Part shown: piece after piece, positions 18,260 through 27,252 of the stretch
How positions within the stretch are numbered: the stretch's first letter is position 1
Layout of the letters: every line of letters begins with the position of its first letter
NCBI GenBank assembly: GCA_049976245.1
Contig: JBMFIQ010000005.1
Coordinates: 16,903-80,902, forward strand
Length of the DNA stretch: 64,000 nucleotides
Direction of reading: 5' to 3'
Origin: Microbacter sp049976245
GTDB lineage: Bacteria > Bacteroidota > Bacteroidia > Bacteroidales > Paludibacteraceae
The notes under the pieces: generated by a model
Databases searched by the model: none
What the model was told of the DNA's origin: nothing
What the model saw: the letters and a program-made list of their open reading frames with translations, nothing else
Made by a program: the position numbers and the translations under genes

Positions 18260-18877
18260 GCATTTATCATTGTAAAATCACGTAATTTTTAATTCCACAA
18301 ATGTAAATAAAATATGGCCAAAATGGATCGATGTACAATTGTAAATATACAATTAGCTATATACATTTGTAAATATCAAATATAAATAGAAACATTTCTA
18401 TTGAAGTAATATTCATCGAACTATTGGAAAATTCAGACAAACTAAAAACATTACACTGATTATTTATCAAAACGATATAATAATTTGATAAACAGTTTAA
18501 TGGCATTAATAATTAACATTGATAATGTTTTAATAGCTATTTGTTTCATTTTTCATGTATTGAAGTGAATCTATTTTATAATTAATCTATTTATAACACT
18601 GATTAATAATTGATTAGATACATATAAATTGATTTGTCAATAAAATATAACAATATAATTGACAAAAGACAAATACTGTATATTTGTAAAATAAATTAAA
18701 TTGCACAATGTGAACTATTTCTTATATATTCACAATTGTATTTACATTTGTGAATTCGTGCTCTAAATATCATTCAAGATTTTCTGAACTCTAGAGAAAA
18801 ATGGTTAAATTTGCAATGTGAAACAATGGAGCATTTTGATTCATTCCATCGCAGCAATTTTATTAAATCCGCCCTCA
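18260..18877. promoter_or_regulatory. AT-rich regulatory region with repeated operator-like motifs
   Basis: No gene is visible between the XRE regulator and rlmD. The 13-mer ACAWWTGTAAATA occurs at 18297-18309, 18335-18347 and 18363-18375, again exactly on the opposite strand at 18739-18751, and in a looser form at 18680-18693. The last exact copy sits in a larger imperfect dyad (18731-18752). A 9-bp inverted repeat lies at 18463-18471 and 18484-18492 (TTTATCAAA / TTTGATAAA). TAAATTTG at 18806-18813 is a -7 element facing rlmD. The clustering next to a DNA-binding protein gene suggests operators; binding is not shown. Confidence 0.55.
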
Positions 18878-20290
18878 ATGAAATCAAAAAAATCATTACC
18901 CTCTTTTACAAATGTTTTCGTCGAAGATAGTGCCGCCGAAGGCAAAGCTATAGCTAAAGTGGATGATATGGTCGTTTTTATTCCTTTTGCAGCACCAGGT
19001 GATGTTGTTGACATTCATCTGACAAAAAAGAAAAAAAACTTTGCTGAAGCCAAAATCATCCAATTCAAAGATTACTCGACCGACAGAGAAAAACCTTTCT
19101 GTACCCATTTTGGCGTTTGTGGAGGATGTAAATGGCAACACATCATTTACGAAAAACAACTTTATTATAAACAAAAACAGGTAGTTGATCATTTGCAACG
19201 AATTGGGAAAATTCAAATTCGAGAAATAAAGCCTATTTTAGGAAGCACTCAAACTGTTTTTTACCGAAACAAGCTTGAGTTTACCTTTTCAAATAAAGCC
19301 TGGCTAACAGCCGACGAGATGAATGAAGAAATGCCGACACAACCCCGAAATGCTTTGGGATTTCATATTCCTACGTTGTTTGATAAAGTATTGGATATCA
19401 AAAAATGTTGGTTGCAGGATGATGTTTCAAACCAAATTCGGAATGAACTGAAACAATTTGCCGAAAAAGCTCATATGAGCTTCTTTGACTTGCGAAAACA
19501 AGAAGGGTGGCTTAGAACATTGATCATTCGCACAAGCTCAACTGGGGAAATCATGGTGATTTTGGTATTCTTTTACGAAGATGAAAAACCTCGAAAACAA
19601 ATTCTGCAATTTCTCGTTGAACGTTTTCCGCAAATCACTTCATGCGTTTATGTCATCAATTCAAAAGCCAATGACACCATTACCGATCAACAAATTCATC
19701 TTTTTTCAGGACGCGATTATATTTGGGAAGAGATGGAAGGATTGCGTTTCAAAATTGGTCCAAAATCCTTTTATCAAACCAATTCTTTACAAGCATACGA
19801 ACTTTATAAAGTGGTTCGAAATTTTGCCCAATTAACCGGGAATGAACTGGTGTATGATCTCTACACGGGAACTGGAACGATTGCCAATTTCATAGCCAAA
19901 AATGCCCGTAAAGTCATTGGAATTGAATTCGTACCCGAAGCCATTGAAGATGCTATGGTCAATGCAACAGTCAATGGCATCTCAAACACGCATTTCTTTG
20001 CCGGAGATATTAAAGAAATTTTAAACGATAACTTCTTACAAACACATGGGTTTCCAGAAGTTATCGTCACTGACCCACCACGAAACGGAATGCATAATGA
20101 TGTTATTAATAAATTGTTAGAAATTAAATCTAAACGAATTGTTTATGTAAGTTGTAACTCAGCAACTCAAGCAAGAGATTTACAATTATTAAATGATGCT
20201 TATGAAGTTCTCACAATTCAACCTGTTGATATGTTTCCACATACTCATCATGTAGAAAATGTGGCTCTTTTGTCATTAAGAGAACCCTGA
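18878..20290 (+). CDS. rlmD: 23S rRNA (uracil-5-)-methyltransferase, RlmD/RumA type
   Basis: SAM-dependent enzyme that makes 5-methyluridine in 23S rRNA (U1939 in E. coli). It has an N-terminal TRAM domain, the 4Fe-4S cysteine cluster CTHFGVCGGCKWQHI, SAM-binding YDLYTGTGTIANF, the TDPPRNGMH motif and the catalytic Cys in YVSCNSATQARDL. The open frame can start with GTG at 18818, but that codon lies only 4 bases beyond a -7 promoter element (18806-18813), so ATG 18878 (MKSKKSLPSF) is preferred, giving 470 residues. The next gene starts one base after its stop. Family members differ in target site; RlmCD-like dual action cannot be excluded. Confidence 0.92.
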   Translation: MKSKKSLPSFTNVFVEDSAAEGKAIAKVDDMVVFIPFAAPGDVVDIHLTKKKKNFAEAKIIQFKDYSTDREKPFCTHFGVCGGCKWQHIIYEKQLYYKQKQVVDHLQRIGKIQIREIKPILGSTQTVFYRNKLEFTFSNKAWLTADEMNEEMPTQPRNALGFHIPTLFDKVLDIKKCWLQDDVSNQIRNELKQFAEKAHMSFFDLRKQEGWLRTLIIRTSSTGEIMVILVFFYEDEKPRKQILQFLVERFPQITSCVYVINSKANDTITDQQIHLFSGRDYIWEEMEGLRFKIGPKSFYQTNSLQAYELYKVVRNFAQLTGNELVYDLYTGTGTIANFIAKNARKVIGIEFVPEAIEDAMVNATVNGISNTHFFAGDIKEILNDNFLQTHGFPEVIVTDPPRNGMHNDVINKLLEIKSKRIVYVSCNSATQARDLQLLNDAYEVLTIQPVDMFPHTHHVENVALLSLREP

Positions 20291-20291
20291 A

Positions 20292-21158
20292 ATGAATGAA
20301 CCCAAAAGCCACATTGACCCTGAAAAGCAACATCAGCAGTTGTTGAATGTTTCCATTGTTCGCTATGAGCAAGATTTTGAAACGATTGCAAGCCTTGTGC
20401 GTACCATTTCATCTTCGGCTGTTGTAAAATCTATCTACTTGATTGATAATTCCAAATATTATAATGAACAATTTGAAACGTTGCCTGTTCATTACATTAA
20501 AACTCAAAAAAATATTGGCTACGGACGTGCACACAACATTGCTTTGCGCAAAACGCTTGAAGAGGATGTTCCTTATCATTTGGTGGTAAATCCTGATGTG
20601 GAATTGAATGCTAACCATTTGTCCAACATTGTTTTATATTTGATGGAAAATCCTTCAGTCGGGGCGTTAATGCCAAAAATTTTTTATCCAGATGGAAATC
20701 TTCAATACCTCTGTAAATTATTACCAACACCTTTTGATTTAATTAATAAGCGTTTTTTTCCAAAGAAATGGTTTAAGAGAAGATCCGATCTCTTTTTGTT
20801 AAAACATTTTGATTATCAAACCACCTTAAACATTCCATATCTGTCAGGTTGTTTTATGGTTCTAAGTATGACGGCCATAAAAAAGTCGGGATTTTTTGAT
20901 GAACGATTTTTTCTTTATCCGGAAGATATCGATTTATCTCGTCGAATTCACGAACATTTTCAAACTTGTTTTTTCCCTGAGGTCAGCATCATACATCGGC
21001 ATGAGCAAGGATCGTATAAAAATTTTCGCTTACTGATGATTCATATCGTAAATATGATTCGTTATTTCAATAAATGGGGCTGGTTTTTTGACAAACAACG
21101 AAAAAAATTCAATCAAGAGACATTGCAACAGATCAATCAACTTGAACATCAAAAATAA
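20292..21158 (+). CDS. Family 2 glycosyltransferase (rhamnosyltransferase-like)
   Basis: A 288-residue GT-A glycosyltransferase. Seen features are the nucleotide-binding start (VSIVRYEQDFETI, IYLIDNS), KNIGYGRAHNIAL, and the metal-binding-type VVNPDVEL. A later acidic motif in FFLYPEDIDLSRRI is typical of rhamnosyltransferase-like family 2 enzymes such as WbbL. No membrane helix is evident, so it should act at the cytoplasmic face on a lipid-linked or polysaccharide acceptor. It begins one base after rlmD and is probably cotranscribed. The donor may be dTDP-rhamnose, in keeping with a nearby rfbB, but this is inference. Confidence 0.85.
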   Translation: MNEPKSHIDPEKQHQQLLNVSIVRYEQDFETIASLVRTISSSAVVKSIYLIDNSKYYNEQFETLPVHYIKTQKNIGYGRAHNIALRKTLEEDVPYHLVVNPDVELNANHLSNIVLYLMENPSVGALMPKIFYPDGNLQYLCKLLPTPFDLINKRFFPKKWFKRRSDLFLLKHFDYQTTLNIPYLSGCFMVLSMTAIKKSGFFDERFFLYPEDIDLSRRIHEHFQTCFFPEVSIIHRHEQGSYKNFRLLMIHIVNMIRYFNKWGWFFDKQRKKFNQETLQQINQLEHQK

Positions 21159-21213
21159 AGTGTTATCTTTACGTTCATTAAAAATCACCAATACACGATT
21201 GCTCTAATTTACT

Positions 21214-21813
21214 ATGATTATGGGGATTAATATTTTACAAATTACCAGTGCTTTTGTAGTTTTGTTTGCCATTATAGATATTTTAGGATCTGTCCCAATC
21301 ATTCTAAATTTAAAAGAAAAGAACAATCAAATTAATCCCATATTAGTCACTACTGTTTCATTTGTGGTGATGTTGGCTTTTTTGTTTGCGGGAGATATTA
21401 TTTTGCGCATGTTTAATGTTGATATCAAGTCATTTGCCGTAGCAGGTTCCATCATTATCTTCATTATGGCATTTGAAATGACCTTGGGAGTGGAAATATT
21501 TAAAAATGACGGGCCAAAAAATGTAGCTTCCATTGTTCCGTTGTCGTTTCCTTTAATTGCAGGTCCGGGATCGTTCACTTCACTACTTTCATTGAGAGCT
21601 GAATATCAAACAATTAACATTATTATTGCGCTCTTGATCAATATGATTTTTGTTTATTTGGTTTTGCGATTAACCGATAAAGTGCAACATTGGATTGGAG
21701 AAGGAGGCATTTACATCCTTCGTAAATTTTTTGGGATCATTCTTTTGGCTATTGCCGTCAAACTTTTTGCAACCAATATTGCTTCCATTTTTGGTACATT
21801 AATGCAAAAGTAA
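21214..21813 (+). CDS. MarC family integral membrane protein
   Basis: A 199-residue protein with about six membrane helices and the MarC/UPF0056 pattern: LFAIIDILGSVPIILNL near the N-terminus, a conserved PLSFPLIAGPGSFTSLL loop, and a final helix region ending in FGIILLAIAVKLFATNI. The family was first named for the E. coli mar locus, but a role in multiple antibiotic resistance has not held up, and function is unknown. It lies 55 bases after the glycosyltransferase and 15 before dgkA. The sequence TATCTTTA upstream (21163-21170) is a weak -7 match. Confidence 0.9.
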   Translation: MIMGINILQITSAFVVLFAIIDILGSVPIILNLKEKNNQINPILVTTVSFVVMLAFLFAGDIILRMFNVDIKSFAVAGSIIIFIMAFEMTLGVEIFKNDGPKNVASIVPLSFPLIAGPGSFTSLLSLRAEYQTINIIIALLINMIFVYLVLRLTDKVQHWIGEGGIYILRKFFGIILLAIAVKLFATNIASIFGTLMQK

Positions 21814-21828
21814 ATCAAAAAAAAATTA

Positions 21829-22206
21829 ATGACTTGTATGTCAGCCTTTCATCGATTTTATAAAAGTTTCTATTTCGCATCCAAAGGTATTTATATTGCT
21901 TTCAAAGGCGCATTGAATATCAAAATTCATTTGATGGCTGCCATCATCACCCTACTGTTTGCATTTTTGTTTCAACTTGACATGATGGAGTGGATTGCGG
22001 TATTGATCTGCATTGGCATGGTTTTTAGTGCGGAAATTTTTAATACGGCCATTGAAAAATTGGTGGATCATGTGAGCCCTGCATGGCATGCACGTGCCGG
22101 ATCAATCAAAGACATGGCTGCAGGAGCTGTGCTCATAGTCAGCTTCATCGCCATGATTGTCGGATTGTTAATTTTTATTCCAAAAATCCTTCAAAGGCTG
22201 CCTTAA
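21829..22206 (+). CDS. dgkA: Diacylglycerol kinase (small integral-membrane type)
   Basis: A 125-residue protein with three membrane helices and the DgkA active-site motif AEIFNTAIEKLVDHVSP, which holds the catalytic Glu residues. DgkA-family enzymes phosphorylate lipid alcohols; in Gram-negatives the substrate is diacylglycerol, in Gram-positives undecaprenol. In this phylum the substrate is not certain from sequence. Start at ATG 21829 or the nearby ATG at 21838 are both possible. The gene is convergent with xseB, with only 5 bases between the stops. Confidence 0.9.
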   Translation: MTCMSAFHRFYKSFYFASKGIYIAFKGALNIKIHLMAAIITLLFAFLFQLDMMEWIAVLICIGMVFSAEIFNTAIEKLVDHVSPAWHARAGSIKDMAAGAVLIVSFIAMIVGLLIFIPKILQRLP

Positions 22207-22211
22207 ATGCC

Positions 22212-22412
22212 TTATTTCGACAAGCTCTCAAAAAATTTTTGAATTTCCGCATCCGTTTCAAACAGTTGATTTTGACAAAAATGAATCAATTCGGTTGCCT
22301 GCTTCACGATGTTCGTTAAATCTTCCAATGGAACTTCATTTTTTTCAAGTTTTTGCAGCAATTGATCCAATTCTTCTAAAGCTTCGGAGTATGTTTTTTT
22401 TGATTTGGCCAT
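22212..22412 (-). CDS. xseB: Exodeoxyribonuclease VII small subunit
   Basis: A 66-residue protein of two helices with the XseB pattern (YSEALEELDQLLQKLEKNEVPLEDL broken as YSEALEELDQLLQKLE then NEVPLEDLTNIVKQATELI, ending in CQNQL). It joins several times with XseA to form exonuclease VII, which degrades single-stranded DNA. Length is normal. The xseA gene is usually close but is not seen in this window. It is followed by convergent dgkA and preceded by rfbB on the opposite side of a 65-base gap. Confidence 0.9.
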   Translation of the reverse strand: MAKSKKTYSEALEELDQLLQKLEKNEVPLEDLTNIVKQATELIHFCQNQLFETDAEIQKFFESLSK

Positions 22413-22477
22413 AAGAAAAAATTGAAATTAAATGGCATAATCAAATTTTATGCCATTTAATGAATTGTATATTAATA

Positions 22478-23530
22478 TTATAAATGGTACTGGTGTTGAT
22501 AATATTGTTGGTATGCGCCTGATGTAATGTGTTCCAACCACTCTTCATTATTGAGATACCATTCCACTGTTTCTTCCAATCCCTGTTCAAATTGCAATGA
22601 AGGTTTCCATCCCAATTCTTTTTGTAATTTTGATGAATCAATGGCATAACGTAAATCATGACCGGCGCGATCAGTAATAAGTGTAATGAGCTTTTCGGAA
22701 GTTCCTGCCATTCGCCCCAGTTTTTTATCCATAATGTTGCATAACAATCGAATCAAATCGATGTTTTTCCATTCATTGTTGCCGCCGATGTTGTAGGTTT
22801 CTCCGTTTTTACCTTGATGAAAAATCAAATCAATGGCATTCGCATGATCTTTTACAAACAACCAATCACGAATGTTTTCTCCTTTTCCGTAAATAGGAAT
22901 TGGTTTGTTGTGTTTTATATTGTTGATAGCTAAAGGAATCAATTTTTCGGGGAATTGACGCGCTCCGTAATTATTGGAACAATTAGAAAGGACCACCGGC
23001 ATGTTGAAAGTATGAAAGAAAGCCCTCACAAAATGGTCGGATCCGGCTTTCGATGCTGAATATGGACTTCGTGGATCGTAAGCGGTTATTTCTTTGAATT
23101 TTTCGTCTCCCATTTGTAAAGCACCGTAAACTTCGTCGGTCGAAATGTGATAAAAACGCTTGTTTTCGAAGGAATCTTTCCAGGCTTCTTTGGCAGCATA
23201 CAGCAAGTTCACGGTTCCTATCACGTTGGTTTTTACGAAAGCCATTGGATCAAGAATGGATCGATCCACGTGCGATTCGGCAGCTAAATGAATCACTCCG
23301 TCAAAAGAATAGGCTTCAAAAAGATGTTTTAAAGCATCGGCATCCGTGATGTCAACTTTTTCAAACCTGTAATTGGGTTTATTTGAAACATTTTTTAGAT
23401 TTTCGAGATTGCCGGCATACGTTAAAGCATCTACATTGACAATTTGATAATGCGGATATTTTTCAACGAAGAGTTCCACAACGTGTGAACCGATAAATCC
23501 GGCGCCACCGGTAATTAAAATGGTTTTCAT
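22478..23530 (-). CDS. rfbB: dTDP-glucose 4,6-dehydratase
   Basis: RfbB converts dTDP-glucose to dTDP-4-keto-6-deoxyglucose, the second step toward dTDP-rhamnose and related sugars for surface polysaccharides. The short-chain dehydrogenase NAD motif TGGAGFIGSHVVELF opens the protein; HLAAESHVDRSI, the catalytic STDEVYG, and YSASKAGSDHFVRAF with the Tyr-Lys pair follow. The open frame extends to 23617, but ATG 23530 (MKTILITGG) begins at the usual place and lies about 50 bases beyond a -7 element on the minus strand (TATTTTTG, 23592-23585), giving 350 residues. No rfbA, C or D is adjacent. Confidence 0.95.
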   Translation of the reverse strand: MKTILITGGAGFIGSHVVELFVEKYPHYQIVNVDALTYAGNLENLKNVSNKPNYRFEKVDITDADALKHLFEAYSFDGVIHLAAESHVDRSILDPMAFVKTNVIGTVNLLYAAKEAWKDSFENKRFYHISTDEVYGALQMGDEKFKEITAYDPRSPYSASKAGSDHFVRAFFHTFNMPVVLSNCSNNYGARQFPEKLIPLAINNIKHNKPIPIYGKGENIRDWLFVKDHANAIDLIFHQGKNGETYNIGGNNEWKNIDLIRLLCNIMDKKLGRMAGTSEKLITLITDRAGHDLRYAIDSSKLQKELGWKPSLQFEQGLEETVEWYLNNEEWLEHITSGAYQQYYQHQYHL

Positions 23531-23873
23531 TTTGAGACGATTAAATGAGAAAATGATTTTTGAATCAACATTGATTCCTGAAGACAAAAATACGAGAAAA
23601 AAACAAATTAAACACATTTTTTCAAAATAATTAAAGGGAAAAACATTTCAAAGCCCATTCTTCATGGCCTCAAAAAAGGCACCATCCTTCACAACGATTG
23701 ACCATTATCATTGCAAATCATGTTTTTGAGCAGTAAAAACCGAAGGAAAGATAATTGCTAAATTCTTTTGCAATGAGAAAAAAAGTAGCTAATTTTGCAA
23801 GAGTTTGAATATAGGATAATCGTTTAATAGACGCATTATCATCGATCCTTTAACACGCTAACATCATTTACTC
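23531..23873. promoter_or_regulatory. Divergent rfbB / DUF349 promoter region
   Basis: These 343 bases hold no gene. Plus strand: TTTG (23767-23770), 19-base spacer, TAATTTTG (23790-23797), a full match to the Bacteroidetes promoter pattern, about 75 bases before the DUF349 start. Minus strand: TATTTTTG (23592-23585) faces rfbB without an obvious -33 TTTG. Confidence 0.65.
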
Positions 23874-25727
23874 ATGAACACGCTTGACAACATCGAAGAA
23901 CCATTATCAGAAGAGGGTTTAACGCATGAAGAATCAGCACTTAACCATCAAGAAGATTCAACCAACACAACGCCTGAAACTCCTGATGTCAATAAAGAAA
24001 GCAGCGCTACGCACGAATTTTCGTCGTTGTCAAAGATGGCATTAATTGAAAAATTGGAAGAAGTACTGAAAATGCCGATCGATAAAATTGACAAAGAGAT
24101 TGTTGAATCAATCAAACAAGCATTTTATCGAAAACACAAGATCGATGTTGAACAGCAAAAAAAGATGTTTGTAGAAAATGGAGGTAACGAAAGTGATTTT
24201 GTTCCCCAGCCTAACGATGAAGAAAATGCGTTTAAGAACTTACTTCAAAAATACAAAGAGCTCAAATCATCTTTTATTGAAAACATTGAGAAACTGAAAG
24301 AAGAAAATTATAAAAGAAAATTAGCATTATTAGAACAGTTAAAATCATTATCCGAATCGGGAGATGTGGGCGAATCGTTGCCTTTATTTAGAAAAGTACA
24401 ACAAGAATGGAAAAACATTGGAGCTGTGCCACAAGCCAAAGTCAACGAGTTGTGGAAGACTTACAACAGTTACATGGAACGTTTCTACGATTTGATTAAA
24501 ATCAACAATGAATTGCGGGATTACGATTTCAAGAAAAATTTGGAGCAAAAAATTGCACTTTGTATTGCTGCTGAAAAATTAGCATTGGAAAAAGACGTGG
24601 TCATTGCCTCGCGAATGCTTCAGAAACTTCATGAAGAGTGGCGTGAAATTGGGCCGGTGGCACGTGAATACCGCGATGAGATTTGGGAACGCTTCAAACA
24701 GGCTTCTTCCGTAGTCAATAAAAAACACCAAGAATTTTTTGCTTCTTTAAAAGCACAAGAAGAACAAAATTTGGCCGAAAAAACTCATTTATGTGAATTG
24801 GTTGAAGCCATTGATTTAAATACACTCCTCACGTTTCGCGACTGGGAAAACAAAACGGCTGAGATCATTGAATGGCAACATCAATGGAAAAACATCGGTT
24901 TTGCGCCACGAAAAGAGAACATCAAGGTGTATGAACGTTTTCGCAATGCCTGCGATCGCTTTTTTCAGGCAAAAAGTGAATTTATGAAGACTTCCAAAGC
25001 TGAACTGGAAGCCAATTACGAAAAGAAAAAAGCACTTTGTGAAAAAGCAGAATCACTCAAGGACAGTACCGATTGGAAAAACACCTCCGATATTTTGATC
25101 CAAATTCAAAAGGAATGGAAAACGATTGGGCCTGTTTCAAAAAAATATTCCGATATGTTATGGAAACGTTTTGTTTCCGCATGTGATCACTTTTTTGAAG
25201 AAAAAGCCAAAAACTTCTCTTCCAAAAAGAACGAAGAAATAACCAACCTGAATCTGAAACAGGAGATCATCGAAAAAATCAACAATTTCAAAAAATCGGA
25301 CAATGTTCAGGAATCCGTTAATCATCTCAAAGAGCTGATTTTGCAATGGAATTCAATTGGGCACGTCCCGTTCAAGGAAAAAGACAAATTGTTCAAAGCA
25401 TTCAAAGACGCCATCAATCATCAAATGGATGCCTTAAACATCGACTCTATCAATCGGAAATTGATCTCCTTCAAAGATTCATTGGAAAAAATGATTGAAG
25501 GTGATCATGCCAATCAACTCTATCGGGAACGAGAAAAATTGCTTAGAACCTATGACGCATTAAAATCGGATATTGCCACGTATGAAAATAACATTGGCTT
25601 TATCAATTCAAAATCGCAAAAATCAGATACCATTGTCAGCGAACTGGAGAAAAAGATTGAACGATTAAAAGAAGAACGTGATCTGATTGAGAAAAAAATT
25701 AAACTAATTGACGAAACATTATCCTAA
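23874..25727 (+). CDS. DUF349 repeat protein
   Basis: A 617-residue, highly charged, helical protein with five DUF349 repeats. Their hallmark W-x-x-I-G lies at residues 179, 256, 338, 415 and 492, almost evenly spaced at 77-82 residues, each followed by a segment rich in aromatic and basic residues (for example ERFKQAS, ERFRNACDRFF, KRFVSACDHFF). An acidic, low-complexity N-terminus (1-50) precedes them and a coiled coil (545-615) ends the protein. No signal peptide or enzyme motif is seen. The function of DUF349 is not established. It has its own strong-looking promoter and is followed 57 bases later by a pseudouridine synthase gene. Confidence 0.88.
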   Translation: MNTLDNIEEPLSEEGLTHEESALNHQEDSTNTTPETPDVNKESSATHEFSSLSKMALIEKLEEVLKMPIDKIDKEIVESIKQAFYRKHKIDVEQQKKMFVENGGNESDFVPQPNDEENAFKNLLQKYKELKSSFIENIEKLKEENYKRKLALLEQLKSLSESGDVGESLPLFRKVQQEWKNIGAVPQAKVNELWKTYNSYMERFYDLIKINNELRDYDFKKNLEQKIALCIAAEKLALEKDVVIASRMLQKLHEEWREIGPVAREYRDEIWERFKQASSVVNKKHQEFFASLKAQEEQNLAEKTHLCELVEAIDLNTLLTFRDWENKTAEIIEWQHQWKNIGFAPRKENIKVYERFRNACDRFFQAKSEFMKTSKAELEANYEKKKALCEKAESLKDSTDWKNTSDILIQIQKEWKTIGPVSKKYSDMLWKRFVSACDHFFEEKAKNFSSKKNEEITNLNLKQEIIEKINNFKKSDNVQESVNHLKELILQWNSIGHVPFKEKDKLFKAFKDAINHQMDALNIDSINRKLISFKDSLEKMIEGDHANQLYREREKLLRTYDALKSDIATYENNIGFINSKSQKSDTIVSELEKKIERLKEERDLIEKKIKLIDETLS

Positions 25728-25784
25728 AAGATGAATGTTTGTGCGTGTGAGCTCATCTAACCTTACTTAAATTATTACATTAAA

Positions 25785-27122
25785 ATGGATTCTAAAGACA
25801 ATTCTTGGCAAGATCCTGATCAATCATCGGGACATGATGCCGGCCGTGACGGTAACTTCAATAAATCAAATCGAACGCGTCAGCGTTTTATGACCCGAAA
25901 CTCCTCTGATAGAAATTATTCATCAAAAAGCAGAGACAACCAATCATACAATACTCCTAAAAGAGACAATGATTCTTCAACCTATCGGTCAACTTCTCGC
26001 GATCAACAAAATCCGTATCATTCACAACGAGATAACAAACCATATAACAACAATTATTCACAACGATCAGACAGACCTTACTCGCAACAGGGTCAAAAAC
26101 CTTTCAACAGAAACAACAATTCATATTCATCCTCGAAACCATATCGTTCGTCCAACTCATCCGATGAAGAAAACAAGTCCTTTTCACGCAATGCGGGTGG
26201 ACGAACATCTGACAATCGGGGAAATAACAGCTATGAACGAAACAACAATTACAATTCGGGACGACGCGATGGACCCAATCGACCATATTCTGGAAATGAT
26301 CGGGATCAACATCGTGATGGATACAAACCATCCTACCGGCCTCGTCAAAACGATTACAGACCAACTCCCAATCCACGAACATACACTTCTTTGTCCAATC
26401 CTAACGAACCGATCAGATTGAATAAGTTTTTAGCCAATGCCGGCATTTGTTCCCGACGTGAAGCCGACGAATACATCAAAGCTGGTGTGGTTACAGTTAA
26501 TGGCAAAGTCATTACCGAACTTGGCACAAAAATTTTGCCCACGGACAAAGTAATGTTTCACGATCAACCCGTTCAATCTGAAAAGAAAGTCTATATCTTA
26601 CTCAACAAACCAAAAGATTTTGTTACCACAACGGATGATCCCAAAGAACGCAAAACGGTATTGGACTTAGTGAAAAATGCTTGCAATGAACGCATTTATC
26701 CGGTGGGGAGATTGGATCGAAGCACAACAGGCGTTTTGCTATTGACCAATGACGGCGATTTAGCTTCCAGATTGACTCATCCAAAGTACAACAAAAAAAA
26801 GATTTACCATGTCTTTTTGGATAAAGCGCTTACCAGAGCCGATATGGAACAAATTGTACGTGGCATTGAATTAGAAGATGGTGAAATTCACGCCGATGAA
26901 GTTCATTATGTGGATGAAGAAGACCACAAGCAAGTTGGCATCGAAATTCATTCCGGCAAAAATCGCATCGTACGTCGAATTTTCGATCATTTAGGCTATC
27001 GGGTTAAAAGATTAGATCGTGTCTTTTTTGCGGGATTAACCAAAAAAGGATTACCAAGAGGCACATGGAGATACTTGACACAACAAGAAGTTAACATGTT
27101 GAAAATGGGAGCTTTTGAATAG
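25785..27122 (+). CDS. Pseudouridine synthase, RsuA/RluB family, with long low-complexity N-terminus
   Basis: Residues about 209-255 form an S4 RNA-binding domain (IRLNKFLANAGICSRREADE) and 268-440 the RsuA/RluB/E/F catalytic domain, with the catalytic Asp at 311 in GRLDRSTTGVLL. It should convert a uridine in rRNA to pseudouridine. The first 200 residues are a disordered tract rich in Asn, Ser, Arg, Tyr, Gln and Asp, absent from E. coli RluB but of a kind seen in Bacteroidetes homologues. The tail may bind RNA. The gene follows the DUF349 gene and ends before a terminator. The exact target (RluB-type 23S site or RsuA-type 16S site) is uncertain. Confidence 0.92.
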   Translation: MDSKDNSWQDPDQSSGHDAGRDGNFNKSNRTRQRFMTRNSSDRNYSSKSRDNQSYNTPKRDNDSSTYRSTSRDQQNPYHSQRDNKPYNNNYSQRSDRPYSQQGQKPFNRNNNSYSSSKPYRSSNSSDEENKSFSRNAGGRTSDNRGNNSYERNNNYNSGRRDGPNRPYSGNDRDQHRDGYKPSYRPRQNDYRPTPNPRTYTSLSNPNEPIRLNKFLANAGICSRREADEYIKAGVVTVNGKVITELGTKILPTDKVMFHDQPVQSEKKVYILLNKPKDFVTTTDDPKERKTVLDLVKNACNERIYPVGRLDRSTTGVLLLTNDGDLASRLTHPKYNKKKIYHVFLDKALTRADMEQIVRGIELEDGEIHADEVHYVDEEDHKQVGIEIHSGKNRIVRRIFDHLGYRVKRLDRVFFAGLTKKGLPRGTWRYLTQQEVNMLKMGAFE

Positions 27123-27155
27123 GCTCTTCTTCAATGGTAAATCAAATAATTAAAT

Positions 27156-27185
27156 AAAGCTGCCTATTTTACGGGTGGCTTTTTT
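27156..27185 (+). terminator. Rho-independent terminator after the pseudouridine synthase gene
   Basis: A 9-bp stem (AAAGCTGCC with GGTGGCTTT, two G-T wobbles) and a 9-base loop is followed by a T-run (27180-27185). It lies 33 bases past the stop codon and should separate the upstream genes from recR. Confidence 0.75.
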
Positions 27186-27252
27186 ATCGAAGAAATAGAA
27201 AGAAATGCCATTAATATCTTGAAAACACACAAGTTACAACAAACAATATCAC

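Noticed and set aside
25969..26421. Long open frame in the second plus frame over the pseudouridine synthase tail
   Set aside because: It lies in low-complexity DNA, so shifted frames stay open; no start signal or recognisable domain.
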